64,000 nt of DNA from Sinomonas humi (GTDB taxonomy: Bacteria; Actinomycetota; Actinomycetes; Actinomycetales; Micrococcaceae): assembly GCF_000802235.1 (NCBI RefSeq), contig NZ_JTDL01000087.1:42253-106252 (forward strand), in the 5' to 3' direction. The position numbers and the translations under genes are program-made. Below the pieces are notes generated by a model. It was not told where the DNA came from. It ran no database searches and saw only the letters and a program-made list of their open reading frames with translations. Of this stretch, positions 50,991 to 59,206 are shown piece by piece (the first letter of the stretch is position 1; each line of letters starts with the position of its first letter).

Positions 50991-52427
50991 ATGAGCACTG
51001 CAGACCGTACTCCGGCATATGAGAAAGAGAACCTAAAGCGGGACCTGAAAAGCCGGCACCTCCAAATGATCGCCATTGGAGGTGCCATCGGGACCGGCCT
51101 TTTCTACGGGTCCGGCTGGGCCATCCAGACCGCTGGCCCCGCGATCATCCTGACCTACCTCGTCGCCGCCGCCGCGATCTACTTCGTCATGCGGGCCCAA
51201 GGCGAGATGTCTGTCGAAGAACCAGTCTCCGGCGGCTACATCTCCTACTCCAGCCGATACTTCCACCCGTTCATGGGCTTCCTCAACGGCTGGAATGCCT
51301 TCATCTTCCTCCTCGCCTCGAGCGCGGCCGAGCTCAACGCCCTGGGCAAATACATCCAGTACTGGGCGCCCGGGGTGCCGATCTGGGTCACTGCGGCCAT
51401 CGCCGTCTTTGTCCTCTTCGCCATCAACGTCGTCGGCGTGAAGTTCTACGGCGAGTCCGAGTTCTGGTTCGCCATCGTCAAGGTCCTGGCCATCGTCGCC
51501 CTGATCGTCTTCGGCCTCGCGATGATCTTCTTCGGCCTAGGCAACGGTGGCCAGCCCGTCGGGTTCGCGAACCTGACCGCCCACGGCGGATTCTTCCCGA
51601 ACGGAATCAGCGGATCCGTCCTGTCCGTCGTCATGGTCGCCTTCGCGTTCGGAGGCATCGAGAACCTCGGGCTCGCGGCGGGAGAAGCGAAGGATGTGGA
51701 GAAGTCGATGCCCAAGGCTGTCAACGCGACCTTCTGGCGCCTGCTGCTCTTCTACGTCGGCGCCATCACCATCCTCGTCGCTATCTACCCGTGGACCTCC
51801 CTCACAGGGAAGGGCAGCCCGTTCGTCGACGTCTTCGTCAGGATCGGCATCCCTGCCGCCGCGACCATCATGAACCTCGTCGTGATGACCGCCGTGCTCT
51901 CCGCGGTGAACTCCAGCATCTTCACCAACAGCCGCACCTTCTACAACCTCTCCCTCCAAGGCAAAGCGCCCGCCTTCCTCGGCAAGGTCAACGGCAAGCA
52001 GGTCCCCTCCCGGGCTGTCCTGACGGTCTTCGTGATCATGCTCGCCGGCGTCGTCCTCAATGCGGCCATACCCAACGATGTCTTCCAGATCTTCTCCTCG
52101 GTCACCACCTTCGGGCTGATCTGTGCCTGGTCCTCGATCGTCATCAGCCACCTACGTTTCCGCAGGCTCCGTATTCGGAACGGCCAGGCCGAGGCCATCA
52201 AGTACAAGGCACCCTTCTACCCATACGCGGACTACATCGCCCTCGTGTTCGTCGCCGTGGTGCTGGTGTGCATCGCGATCCTGCCCGACATGCAGGTCTC
52301 CCTGCTCATCTCAGCAGCCTGGGTCCTGGTTGTCTTCATCGCCTACCGCATCTACCGCGATCGGGGCCGCCGGAACGTGTCCCATTCGGACGAAGAGGAC
52401 CTCTTCACCGACCCGGTCACCGGCTGA
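50991..52427 (+). CDS. Amino-acid permease, APC superfamily (AAT type)
   Basis: A 478-residue transporter with about 12 helices. The consensus of helix 1, HLQMIAIGGAIGTGLFYGSG, and the region GEMSVEEPVSGGYISYSSRY with FHPFMGFLNGW are typical of the AAT family (GabP, ProY, AroP). The specific amino acid is not evident; linkage to a C-S lyase and a branched-chain aminotransferase points to a sulfur or branched-chain amino acid. AAGGAAGAAG precedes ATG 50991. The 122-bp gap after the lyase gene shows no strong terminator, so co-transcription is possible. Confidence 0.92.
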   Translation: MSTADRTPAYEKENLKRDLKSRHLQMIAIGGAIGTGLFYGSGWAIQTAGPAIILTYLVAAAAIYFVMRAQGEMSVEEPVSGGYISYSSRYFHPFMGFLNGWNAFIFLLASSAAELNALGKYIQYWAPGVPIWVTAAIAVFVLFAINVVGVKFYGESEFWFAIVKVLAIVALIVFGLAMIFFGLGNGGQPVGFANLTAHGGFFPNGISGSVLSVVMVAFAFGGIENLGLAAGEAKDVEKSMPKAVNATFWRLLLFYVGAITILVAIYPWTSLTGKGSPFVDVFVRIGIPAAATIMNLVVMTAVLSAVNSSIFTNSRTFYNLSLQGKAPAFLGKVNGKQVPSRAVLTVFVIMLAGVVLNAAIPNDVFQIFSSVTTFGLICAWSSIVISHLRFRRLRIRNGQAEAIKYKAPFYPYADYIALVFVAVVLVCIAILPDMQVSLLISAAWVLVVFIAYRIYRDRGRRNVSHSDEEDLFTDPVTG

Positions 52428-52485
52428 ACCCAGATCTCACCTCCCGACCACCTCGAAATCCCAACCACCGAAAAGGAAACGCCGA

Positions 52486-52881
52486 ATGAGCTACCACGAC
52501 CACACCGACAAGCGCTTCTTCCGCAATCTCCGGCTCGGCGCCCCAGCCGCCGTCGAGGCCTTCCAGGCCCTCGACAGCGCCGTCTTCGAGAACCCTGCCA
52601 GTGAGATCCCGGCCAAGTACACGGAGCTCATCGCCGTCGCCGTCGCGCTGACCACCCAGTGCCCCTACTGCCTCGAGGCGCACGCCAAGGCCGCCAACAC
52701 CGCCGGTGCTACCGAGGCCGAGCTCGCCGAGACCGTCATGATCGCCTCCGCCCTGCGCGCCGGTGGCGGCCTGACTCACGGCTGGATGGCTATGAAGTTC
52801 TTCCAGGGGGCCGAGGCAACGTCTGGCGAAGCGGAGGCAACCGGGGACAGCCCCACTGTGCCGGCCGGCGCATCCTTCTGA
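52486..52881 (+). CDS. AhpD-like carboxymuconolactone decarboxylase family protein
   Basis: A 131-residue protein with the AhpD core: KYTELIAVAVALTTQCPYCL then EAHAKAANTAGATEAELAE. It contains the redox CxxC (CPYC) and the downstream His of the AhpD proton-relay pattern (Cys-x2-Cys-x3-His). This suggests thiol-dependent peroxide or disulfide chemistry rather than lactone decarboxylation. It lies 58 bases after the permease gene with AAAAGGA upstream. A role in handling thiols freed by the C-S lyase is an attractive inference. Confidence 0.88.
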   Translation: MSYHDHTDKRFFRNLRLGAPAAVEAFQALDSAVFENPASEIPAKYTELIAVAVALTTQCPYCLEAHAKAANTAGATEAELAETVMIASALRAGGGLTHGWMAMKFFQGAEATSGEAEATGDSPTVPAGASF

Positions 52882-52892
52882 CGAGGCATCGA

Positions 52893-52923
52893 TGCGGAGC
52901 CCACGCACTGCGTGGGCTCCGCA
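52893..52923. terminator. 31-bp palindromic hairpin between the AhpD-like and aminotransferase genes
   Basis: TGCGGAGCCCACGCA and its exact complement TGCGTGGGCTCCGCA meet around a single C, which folds as a 12-bp stem with a 7-base loop. It lies 11 bases after the AhpD-like stop. It could terminate or attenuate transcription before the aminotransferase gene, or be an operator. Confidence 0.6.
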
Positions 52924-52963
52924 CCGTGCCGCCACATACCGACCCGAAAGAGAAGTACCAGCC

Positions 52964-54043
52964 TTGACCGCCTTCACCACCTTGCCCTCCTGCACCCCCG
53001 CTGCCCGCGACCGGGAGGAGGCCCTGACCGATCCCGGATTCGGAAAACACTTCACCGACCACATGGCCACCGCCTCCTGGTCCAGCCACCGGGGATGGCA
53101 CGACCTCAAGGTCGGCCCGCTGGAAGGCTTCCGACTCCACCCAGCTGCCTCCGTGCTCCACTACGCCCAGGAGATCTTCGAAGGGCTCAAGGCCTACCGC
53201 CATGCCGATGGCAGCATCTGGCTATTCCGCCCCGAGGCGAACGCCGCCCGCTTCGCCCGCTCCGCGCGGCGCCTGGCTCTGCCGGTCCTGGACGAGGACC
53301 TCTTCCTCGACGCCGTCACCGAACTCGTCCGCGCCGACAAGGCTTGGGTCCCCGGCCACGGACAGGAGCACAGCCTCTACATCCGCCCCTTCATGTTCGC
53401 CTCCGAACCATTCCTCGGCGTGCGGGCGGCCATGGAGGCCAAATTCTGCGTCATCGCTTCCCCCTCCGGGGCCTACTTCCCTGAGGGCCCCACTGGCATC
53501 TCCCTCTGGGTCAGCAGGACTCTCACCCGCGCGGCGGAGGGTGGGACAGGCGCAGCCAAATGCGGCGGGAACTACGCCACCGGACTCGCCGCGCAGGCCG
53601 AAGCCCGCGCGAACGGCTGCGACCAAGTCCTCTACCTCGACGCCGCCGAGCACGAATGGCTCGAGGAATCCGGCACCATGAACCTCTTCATCGCCACCTC
53701 CGACGGCGAGCTCATCACCCCCGCCCTCGGTACCATCCTCGAAGGGGTCACCCGCGACAGCATCCTCAAACTCGCACCCGAGCACGGACTCACCCCCGTC
53801 GAGCGCAGGATCGGGCTGGCAGAGGTCCAAGAAAGATGCGCAGCGGGCACCATCACCGAGATCTTCGCCACCGGCACCGCAGCGGCACTCACCCCGATCG
53901 TTTCCCTGCGCGCCGACGGATTCGAAATCACCGTCGGCACCGGCAACCCCGGGCTGCACACGCTCGATCTCCGCGAACACCTCCTCGCGATCCAATACGG
54001 GGATCGTCCCGACCGCCACGGCTGGCTCCGGCGCGTTGCCTAG
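52964..54043 (+). CDS. ilvE: Branched-chain amino-acid aminotransferase
   Basis: A 359-residue fold-type IV PLP enzyme that interconverts Leu, Ile and Val with their 2-keto acids. Hallmarks: FGKHFTDHMATASWSSHRGW, LHYAQEIFEGLKAYRH, WLFRPEANAARFARSARRLA, the Schiff-base Lys in GTGAAKCGGNYATGL, and LEESGTMNLF. TTG 52964 with AAAGAGAAG upstream gives the usual family length. It follows the AhpD-like gene after a palindromic hairpin. The pairing with a C-S lyase suggests that it may also aminate 4-methylthio-2-oxobutyrate (methionine salvage), which is known for some family members. Confidence 0.92.
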   Translation: MTAFTTLPSCTPAARDREEALTDPGFGKHFTDHMATASWSSHRGWHDLKVGPLEGFRLHPAASVLHYAQEIFEGLKAYRHADGSIWLFRPEANAARFARSARRLALPVLDEDLFLDAVTELVRADKAWVPGHGQEHSLYIRPFMFASEPFLGVRAAMEAKFCVIASPSGAYFPEGPTGISLWVSRTLTRAAEGGTGAAKCGGNYATGLAAQAEARANGCDQVLYLDAAEHEWLEESGTMNLFIATSDGELITPALGTILEGVTRDSILKLAPEHGLTPVERRIGLAEVQERCAAGTITEIFATGTAAALTPIVSLRADGFEITVGTGNPGLHTLDLREHLLAIQYGDRPDRHGWLRRVA

Positions 54044-54072
54044 AGGTAAACGCACCCCTAGCTGAGAGCAGT

Positions 54073-54103
54073 GGTGCGCGCGTCAGAGTCGAAAGCGCGC
54101 GCC
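54073..54103. terminator. Hairpin between the aminotransferase and SDR genes
   Basis: GGTGCGCGC pairs with GCGCGCGCC (one G-T pair) across 13 bases, between two convergent genes. Confidence 0.5.
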
Positions 54104-54119
54104 AGGCCCCAAAACCGAA

Positions 54120-54869
54120 TCAGCGGACGTAGTCGGCACCGGTGATGTCGATGGTGGCTCCTGTCGAGTGCCGCGATCGCCCTGACGCGAGAAACGCGAT
54201 CACTTCGGCGACGTCTTCCGGAGGGGTGATCTCGCCCAGCGGAAGGCGCGCTGCGCCGTCGTCGTCCGCGCCGGCAGTTGCCGCAATGTCGGTCGCAACC
54301 CAGCCGGGCGCCACTGCATAGGCGAGGATATTCTCCGCACCGAACCCGCGCGCGATGCCCTTGGTGAGCGCGAGGAGGCCGCCCTTGGCGGCGCCGTAGG
54401 CGAGGTGCTCGGCGTCGTCACCCCGGTGGGCAGAGCGGCTCGCGACGTTGACGACGACGCCCCCTCCCCGGGCGCGGAAGTGCAGGATCGCTTCGCGGCA
54501 GAGGTCAGCCGGCGCCAGAAGGTTCAGCTCGAGGTTCGCCTCCCAGCCTTTTGCCCACAGCCCTGCGTCGTCCACCTCGGACGGCAGCCAGGCACCGGCG
54601 TTGTTGACGAGCACGTCCACGCCGCCGGTGGCCCGCACCGCCTCGTCCCAGACAACCTGCCGCTGGACGGGGTCGCGCAGGTCGCCTTGGACGAGGGTCA
54701 CCCGATCGCCCAGCTCGGCGGCAGTTTGCTCAGCGGCCAAGCTGGCAGACCCGTAGTGGACGACGACGTGCGCCCCTTCCCGGTGTGCCACGACCGCGGT
54801 AGCACGACCGATCCCACGCGAGGCACCCGTCACCAGTACGGTGCGTCCGTCGAGCATTCCGTCGGCCAT
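54120..54869 (-). CDS. SDR oxidoreductase (last gene of the hydroxyproline-type operon)
   Basis: A 249-residue classical SDR with VTGASRGIGRATAVV for cofactor binding, NNAGAWLPSE, and the active-site Tyr-x3-Lys in LAYGAAKGGLLALTK. It resembles 3-oxoacyl-ACP-reductase-like proteins of broad specificity. ATG 54869 overlaps the stop of the preceding SDR gene (TGATG). Two tandem SDRs at the end of the operon are not needed for the standard 4-hydroxyproline route, so they may act on an alternative substrate or a by-product. Confidence 0.88.
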   Translation of the reverse strand: MADGMLDGRTVLVTGASRGIGRATAVVAHREGAHVVVHYGSASLAAEQTAAELGDRVTLVQGDLRDPVQRQVVWDEAVRATGGVDVLVNNAGAWLPSEVDDAGLWAKGWEANLELNLLAPADLCREAILHFRARGGGVVVNVASRSAHRGDDAEHLAYGAAKGGLLALTKGIARGFGAENILAYAVAPGWVATDIAATAGADDDGAARLPLGEITPPEDVAEVIAFLASGRSRHSTGATIDITGADYVR

Positions 54870-55642
54870 CAGGCCACCGCCTGCGCGCCGGTGATCTCCA
54901 CGACCGAGCCGCAGATGTAGGGCGCTTCGTCGGATGCCAGGAACGCCACGAGCGCGGCGATCTCCTCGGGCTTGCCGATGCGTCCGAACGGGACGAGCGC
55001 GTCGAGGTCGGCCACCGTGCGGCCCGACTGGGCTAGACCGGATTCGAGCATGGGAGTGTGGACTTCTCCGGGGGCGACGGCGTTGACCCGGATCTTGTGC
55101 GGGGCGTAGTCGCGGGCGAGGTTCTTGGTGAACGCGACGACGGCAGCCTTGGAGACGTTGTACGCGATGTGGCCCGGCGCAGGGTAGATGCCCCACTGCG
55201 ACGCGGTATTGACGACGGCGCCCCCGCCTGCCTCGATCATGTGCGGGAGCACTGCCCGGCACAGGTGGAAGAGCGCGTCGACGTTCACGGCGAAGGAGAG
55301 GTCCCAGTCCTGCTGGGTCAGCGAGAGCAGGTCGCCCCGCCGGTTGATGCCGGCGTTGTTCACCAGCACGTCGAGCCGGCCGTGGCGGTCGACGACATCC
55401 TGGACGGCGTTGGCGCAAGCCTCAGCATCGAGGAGGTCGAAGACGAGTGGCTCGGCGAGGAGTCCTGCACCCGCGATGTCCTCGGCCACCTGCTTCGCTG
55501 CGGTCTCATTGACATCACAGACGAGGACGCGCGCACCCTCGGAGGCGAGCCGGCGGGCGATAGCCGAGCCGATCCCGCCACCGGCGCCGGTGACGAGGGC
55601 TGTCCGGCCACTGAACCGCTGGAGTCCGTACGATTCGGTCAT
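54869..55642 (-). CDS. SDR oxidoreductase
   Basis: A 257-residue classical SDR: VTGAGGGIGSAIARRL, NNAGINRRGDLL, the catalytic Ser region NTASQWGIYPAPGH and Tyr-x3-Lys in IAYNVSKAAVVAF. AAGGA precedes ATG 55642, which overlaps the aldehyde dehydrogenase stop by four bases. It has about 30-35% look-alike similarity to the next SDR by eye, so they are homologues but not a recent duplication. The substrate is unknown; context suggests a hydroxy or keto acid. Confidence 0.88.
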   Translation of the reverse strand: MTESYGLQRFSGRTALVTGAGGGIGSAIARRLASEGARVLVCDVNETAAKQVAEDIAGAGLLAEPLVFDLLDAEACANAVQDVVDRHGRLDVLVNNAGINRRGDLLSLTQQDWDLSFAVNVDALFHLCRAVLPHMIEAGGGAVVNTASQWGIYPAPGHIAYNVSKAAVVAFTKNLARDYAPHKIRVNAVAPGEVHTPMLESGLAQSGRTVADLDALVPFGRIGKPEEIAALVAFLASDEAPYICGSVVEITGAQAVA

Positions 55643-57120
55643 TGCTGTCCTTCCAGGGAGAAGACGGTGCGGTGCCAGGCCTTGGCCTTCTGGGCGGTGA
55701 GATCGTACATGACGTGCTTGACCGCGGTGTACTCATCGAAGGAGTACGTGGACATGTCCTTGCCGAAGCCGGACTGCTTCATGCCCCCGTGGGGCATCTC
55801 GCTGATGATGGGGATGTGGTCATTGATCCACACGCACCCGGAGCGGATCTCGCGGGTGGCGCGCAGGGCGCGGTAGACGTCCTTGGTCCAGGCCGAGGCG
55901 GCGAGCCCGTACGGGGTGTCGTTGGCCAGGGCGAGGGCCTCGTCGTCGTCCTCGAACGGGGTGACGGCCAGGACGGGGCCGAAGACCTCGTCGCGGAAGA
56001 TCTCGCTCTCGGGAGCCGCGTCGGCCACGAGCGTGGGTCGGTAGTAGGAGCCGGCGGCGAGCTCGCCTTCGGGAGTCCCGCCTCCGATGACGCGGGCGTA
56101 GCCGCGGGCGCGTTCGACCATCCCGGCGACCTCGTCCCGGTGCTTCATCGACACCAGCGGGCCCATGTCGGTGGCGGGGTCCATGGTGGGGCCGAGACGC
56201 ACCCTGCCGTAGAGTTCGGCGACACCGTCGATGAAGTCCTCGTAGAGCGATCGGTGGACGATGGCGCGGGTCGCTGCGGTGCAGTCCTGGCCGGAGTTGA
56301 TTAGGCTCCCGGCGACGGCGCCGTGGATCGCGGCTTCCAGGTCGGCGTCGTCGAACACGACGAACGGTGCCTTGCCGCCGAGCTCGAGGTGGACCCGCTT
56401 GGCCGTGGTCGCCGCCGCCTCGAGCACGCTGCGCCCGACCCGAGTCGATCCGGTGAAGGAGAGCATCGCGACGTCGGGGTGGCGCATGAGCTCGGCCCCG
56501 ACGGTGGAGCCGCGGCCCGTGATGACGTTCACCACGCCGTCGGGGAGGCCTGCTTCGGTGGCGGCCTCGGCGAACGCGACGCTGGTCAGAGGGGTGATCT
56601 CGGCTGGCTTGAGGACGATGGTGTTCCCGGCGGCGATGGCCGGGAGGATCTTCCAGGCCGCCATCTGGAGCGGGTAGTTCCAGGGGGAGATCGAGCCGAT
56701 GACGCCGATGGCCTCGCGGCGGATGGAGGAGGTGTGGTCGGCGGAGTACTCCGCGGTGGCCTTGCCCTCGAGGTTGCGGGCGGCGCCGGCGAAGAACGCA
56801 GTGTTGTCGATCGTGCCGGGCACGTCGAACTCGCGGGTGAGGCGGATCGGCTTGCCGGCTTGGCGGGTCTCGAGCTGGGCCAGCTCCTCCGCATGCTCCT
56901 CGAGGACGGCGGCGAACCTGGCCAGGACCGCCGAGCGTTCGGCTGGGGTGGCCCGGGACCAGGCGGGGAAGGCGTCCTGGGCGGCCTGGACGGCGAGCTT
57001 GACCTCGTCGCTGCCCGCCAGGCTCACCTCTGCGACCGTCGCGCCGTTGGACGGGTCGATGACTCTGGACCTCTCGTTCGTCGTGCTCTCGCAGACCTTG
57101 CCATTGATGAACTGGCTCAC
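55639..57120 (-). CDS. Aldehyde dehydrogenase; by context 2-oxoglutarate semialdehyde dehydrogenase
   Basis: A 493-residue NAD(P)-dependent aldehyde dehydrogenase. The general base is in LELGGKAPFVVF and the catalytic Cys in NSGQDCTAATR; the cofactor site is FTGSTRVGRSVLEAAA and the C-terminal part EVFGPVLAVTPF. The sequence around the Cys is typical of the aminobutyraldehyde (PatD) branch. However, the operon also encodes a racemase-type enzyme, a D-amino-acid oxidase and a DHDPS-type deaminase, whose product would be 2,5-dioxopentanoate. Oxidation of that compound to 2-oxoglutarate is therefore the inferred role. Start codon is GTG 57120. Confidence 0.88.
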   Translation of the reverse strand: MSQFINGKVCESTTNERSRVIDPSNGATVAEVSLAGSDEVKLAVQAAQDAFPAWSRATPAERSAVLARFAAVLEEHAEELAQLETRQAGKPIRLTREFDVPGTIDNTAFFAGAARNLEGKATAEYSADHTSSIRREAIGVIGSISPWNYPLQMAAWKILPAIAAGNTIVLKPAEITPLTSVAFAEAATEAGLPDGVVNVITGRGSTVGAELMRHPDVAMLSFTGSTRVGRSVLEAAATTAKRVHLELGGKAPFVVFDDADLEAAIHGAVAGSLINSGQDCTAATRAIVHRSLYEDFIDGVAELYGRVRLGPTMDPATDMGPLVSMKHRDEVAGMVERARGYARVIGGGTPEGELAAGSYYRPTLVADAAPESEIFRDEVFGPVLAVTPFEDDDEALALANDTPYGLAASAWTKDVYRALRATREIRSGCVWINDHIPIISEMPHGGMKQSGFGKDMSTYSFDEYTAVKHVMYDLTAQKAKAWHRTVFSLEGQQ

Positions 57121-57159
57121 AGCTCCTGCTTTCAGTCTTCTCAGTCGTGGTGGGGCGAG

Positions 57160-58245
57160 TCAGGGACCTTGCGGGGCCCAGATGTCGCCGAGGGTGTAGC
57201 CATCCGGGAAAGGATCGCTCGGGTCGAGGAGCCACTGACTGCGCCCCGTGACCCAACCGCGGCCCGTGATGGTCGGAAGCACAGCGGGCCTCTCGCCCAC
57301 CGTCGTCGTACCTGTGAGGCGCCCGACGAAGCGGCTGCCGATGATGCTCTGATGGAGGAAGTCTTCGCCGATCCCAAGCTGGCCGCGTGCATGGAGAGCG
57401 GCCATTCGGGCGCTCGTGCCAGTCCCGCAGGGCGAGCGGTCCAGAGCTCCGGTCCACGTCGAGGGATCGTGGGGAAGGAGCTTTCCGTTGGAGAGGACGA
57501 CGGTGTTCCTGTCCTGCTTGCCCGCTTCCCTATCCCCGGTATGGAGCATGATGAGGCTCACGCCTGAGACCTCGGGCGTGAGGGGATGGACCACATTCAC
57601 CTGCTCGAGTGCGGCCATCTTAATTAGCGCCCCGGCCCGGGCGAGTTCCCTGCCCTTGTCGGGATCGAGTTCGAGTCCGACGTCCGCGACACGGGCCTGC
57701 GCGAAGAACTGTCCGCCGAAGACGATGTCCACGGGCACGGTGCCGAGCTCTGGGACTTCGAGTGGGAAATCAAGTTCGACGACGAAGGCAGGGACGTTCA
57801 CGACGGTCACCGAGAGGACCTTGCCCTCCGAGACATGAGCAACAGCCTGCACGGTGCCGACGGCGGTGTCGATCGTCACGGTGGTTTCAGGGCCCTCTGC
57901 CGGGACGATCCCGGTCTCGACGGCGGCGGTGACCGCGCAGATGGTGTTGGACCCGGACATCGGGGTGAAGCCGCCCTGCTCGAGCACGACGATGCCGAAG
58001 TCCGAGCCTGGATTCACCGGCGCGGTCAGGATCACCGCGCAGAGGCCAGGGTACCCGCGGGGCTCGTGGAGCATGAGCCGGCGCAGCCAATCGAGGTTCT
58101 CCCTGCAGTAGCGGAGCCTCTCAGTCATGGTGCCACCCTGGACGAGCCCGGCGGCGGATGTCAGGATCCGGCCGGGCTCGCCCTCGGCATGCACTTCGAT
58201 GGCGTCGAGGGCGAGCTGGGCAGACATGTTCTTCTGGAAGGTCAC
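57160..58245 (-). CDS. Proline racemase family enzyme, probable 4-hydroxyproline epimerase (Ser/Cys type)
   Basis: A 361-residue member of the proline racemase superfamily. The first active-site position reads MSGSNTICAV, with Ser where proline racemases have Cys. The second catalytic Cys is present in DRSPCGTGTSARM. The family includes proline racemase, 4-hydroxyproline 2-epimerase and trans-3-hydroxyproline dehydratase; variants with Ser at the first position are known among the latter two. Next to a D-amino-acid oxidase and a DHDPS-like deaminase, epimerisation of trans-4-hydroxy-L-proline is the best fit. GTG 58245 overlaps the preceding stop; ATG 58227 is an alternative. Confidence 0.87.
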   Translation of the reverse strand: MTFQKNMSAQLALDAIEVHAEGEPGRILTSAAGLVQGGTMTERLRYCRENLDWLRRLMLHEPRGYPGLCAVILTAPVNPGSDFGIVVLEQGGFTPMSGSNTICAVTAAVETGIVPAEGPETTVTIDTAVGTVQAVAHVSEGKVLSVTVVNVPAFVVELDFPLEVPELGTVPVDIVFGGQFFAQARVADVGLELDPDKGRELARAGALIKMAALEQVNVVHPLTPEVSGVSLIMLHTGDREAGKQDRNTVVLSNGKLLPHDPSTWTGALDRSPCGTGTSARMAALHARGQLGIGEDFLHQSIIGSRFVGRLTGTTTVGERPAVLPTITGRGWVTGRSQWLLDPSDPFPDGYTLGDIWAPQGP

Positions 58246-59162
58246 GCGGCTGCCGGTGCCGACAGCACGCCAGCAGCATCGAGGATCTTCGCGAAGCGCT
58301 CGCGCTCTTCCTGTGGGAGGGGCTGGATCGGGAGCCGGGCGGGGCCGGCCGGTTGGCCGATGAGCTCGAGGCCGGCTTTGATTCCCGCCACATAGTTGAC
58401 GGACTCGAGGAAGTCGCTGATGGCCCAGAGGTGCTTCCAGAGCTCGCGTGCGCGCTCGAGGTCCTTCTTCTCTGCCAGGGCCTCCCAGAACTCGACGGCG
58501 AGCTCGGGGACGACGCCGGCGGTGCCCCAGACCGACGCCTCGGCGCCGCTGGCGATGCCGAAGAACGTCAGGGTGTCCCAGCCGTTGAACGCCTTGATCC
58601 GGTCGCCGCGAGACGCGAGGAGATCAGCCAGGGCGACAGCATCGCCCGAGGTGTCCTTGAGATACTCGACGCCCTCGATGTCGCCCAGCTCGGCGATCTC
58701 GGAGGCTCCGAGCTTGATCCCAGTGCAGCCGGGGACGTTGTAGTAGACGATCGGGATCGAGATCGACGCGGCCACGTCGGAGAGGAAGGCCTTCAGTGTG
58801 GCGAAGTCGAGCGGGTCGTAGAACGGCGGGACGAGCATGACGGCGTCGGCGCCGACCTCCTCGGCATACTGCGCAAGCTCGATCGCCCCTCGGGTGGAGA
58901 GGGAACCGACGCCGATGACGACCGGGACCCGTCCGGCCGCGCTCTCGACGTAGAGCTCGATCACGCGGCGGTACTCTTCGGGCGTGAGAGTCGTGAACTC
59001 ACCAGTGGTCCCGGTCGGGACGAGGCCATGGATGCCCGCCGCGATGAGCCGCTCGACCTGGCCTCGCAATGCCTCCTCGTCGATCGCGGCACCGTCCGAG
59101 GTGAACGGGGTGGTGACCGCGGCCAGGATGCCGCGGAGTTCCTTCTTGCTGCGTGCAGACAT
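58242..59162 (-). CDS. DHDPS/NAL-family enzyme, probable pyrroline-4-hydroxy-2-carboxylate deaminase
   Basis: A 306-residue class I aldolase-fold protein. The dihydrodipicolinate synthase signature is GIHGLVPTGTTGEFTTLTPE, the catalytic Tyr is in IVYYNVPGCTG, and the Schiff-base Lys is in EYLKDTSGD. In hydroxyproline-degrading bacteria a DHDPS homologue deaminates and dehydrates pyrroline-4-hydroxy-2-carboxylate to 2,5-dioxopentanoate, and the flanking oxidase and epimerase genes support that role here. A lysine-biosynthetic DapA would not be expected in this operon. AAAGGAAG precedes ATG 59162. Confidence 0.88.
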   Translation of the reverse strand: MSARSKKELRGILAAVTTPFTSDGAAIDEEALRGQVERLIAAGIHGLVPTGTTGEFTTLTPEEYRRVIELYVESAAGRVPVVIGVGSLSTRGAIELAQYAEEVGADAVMLVPPFYDPLDFATLKAFLSDVAASISIPIVYYNVPGCTGIKLGASEIAELGDIEGVEYLKDTSGDAVALADLLASRGDRIKAFNGWDTLTFFGIASGAEASVWGTAGVVPELAVEFWEALAEKKDLERARELWKHLWAISDFLESVNYVAGIKAGLELIGQPAGPARLPIQPLPQEERERFAKILDAAGVLSAPAAA

Positions 59163-59206
59163 TCGATTCTTCCTTTCGATGCTTGTGAATTTTCAGGCGG
59201 CGGATT

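Noticed and set aside
57160..58245. Inactive racemase because the first catalytic Cys is Ser
   Set aside because: Ser at this position is known in active hydroxyproline enzymes of the superfamily, and the second Cys is intact.
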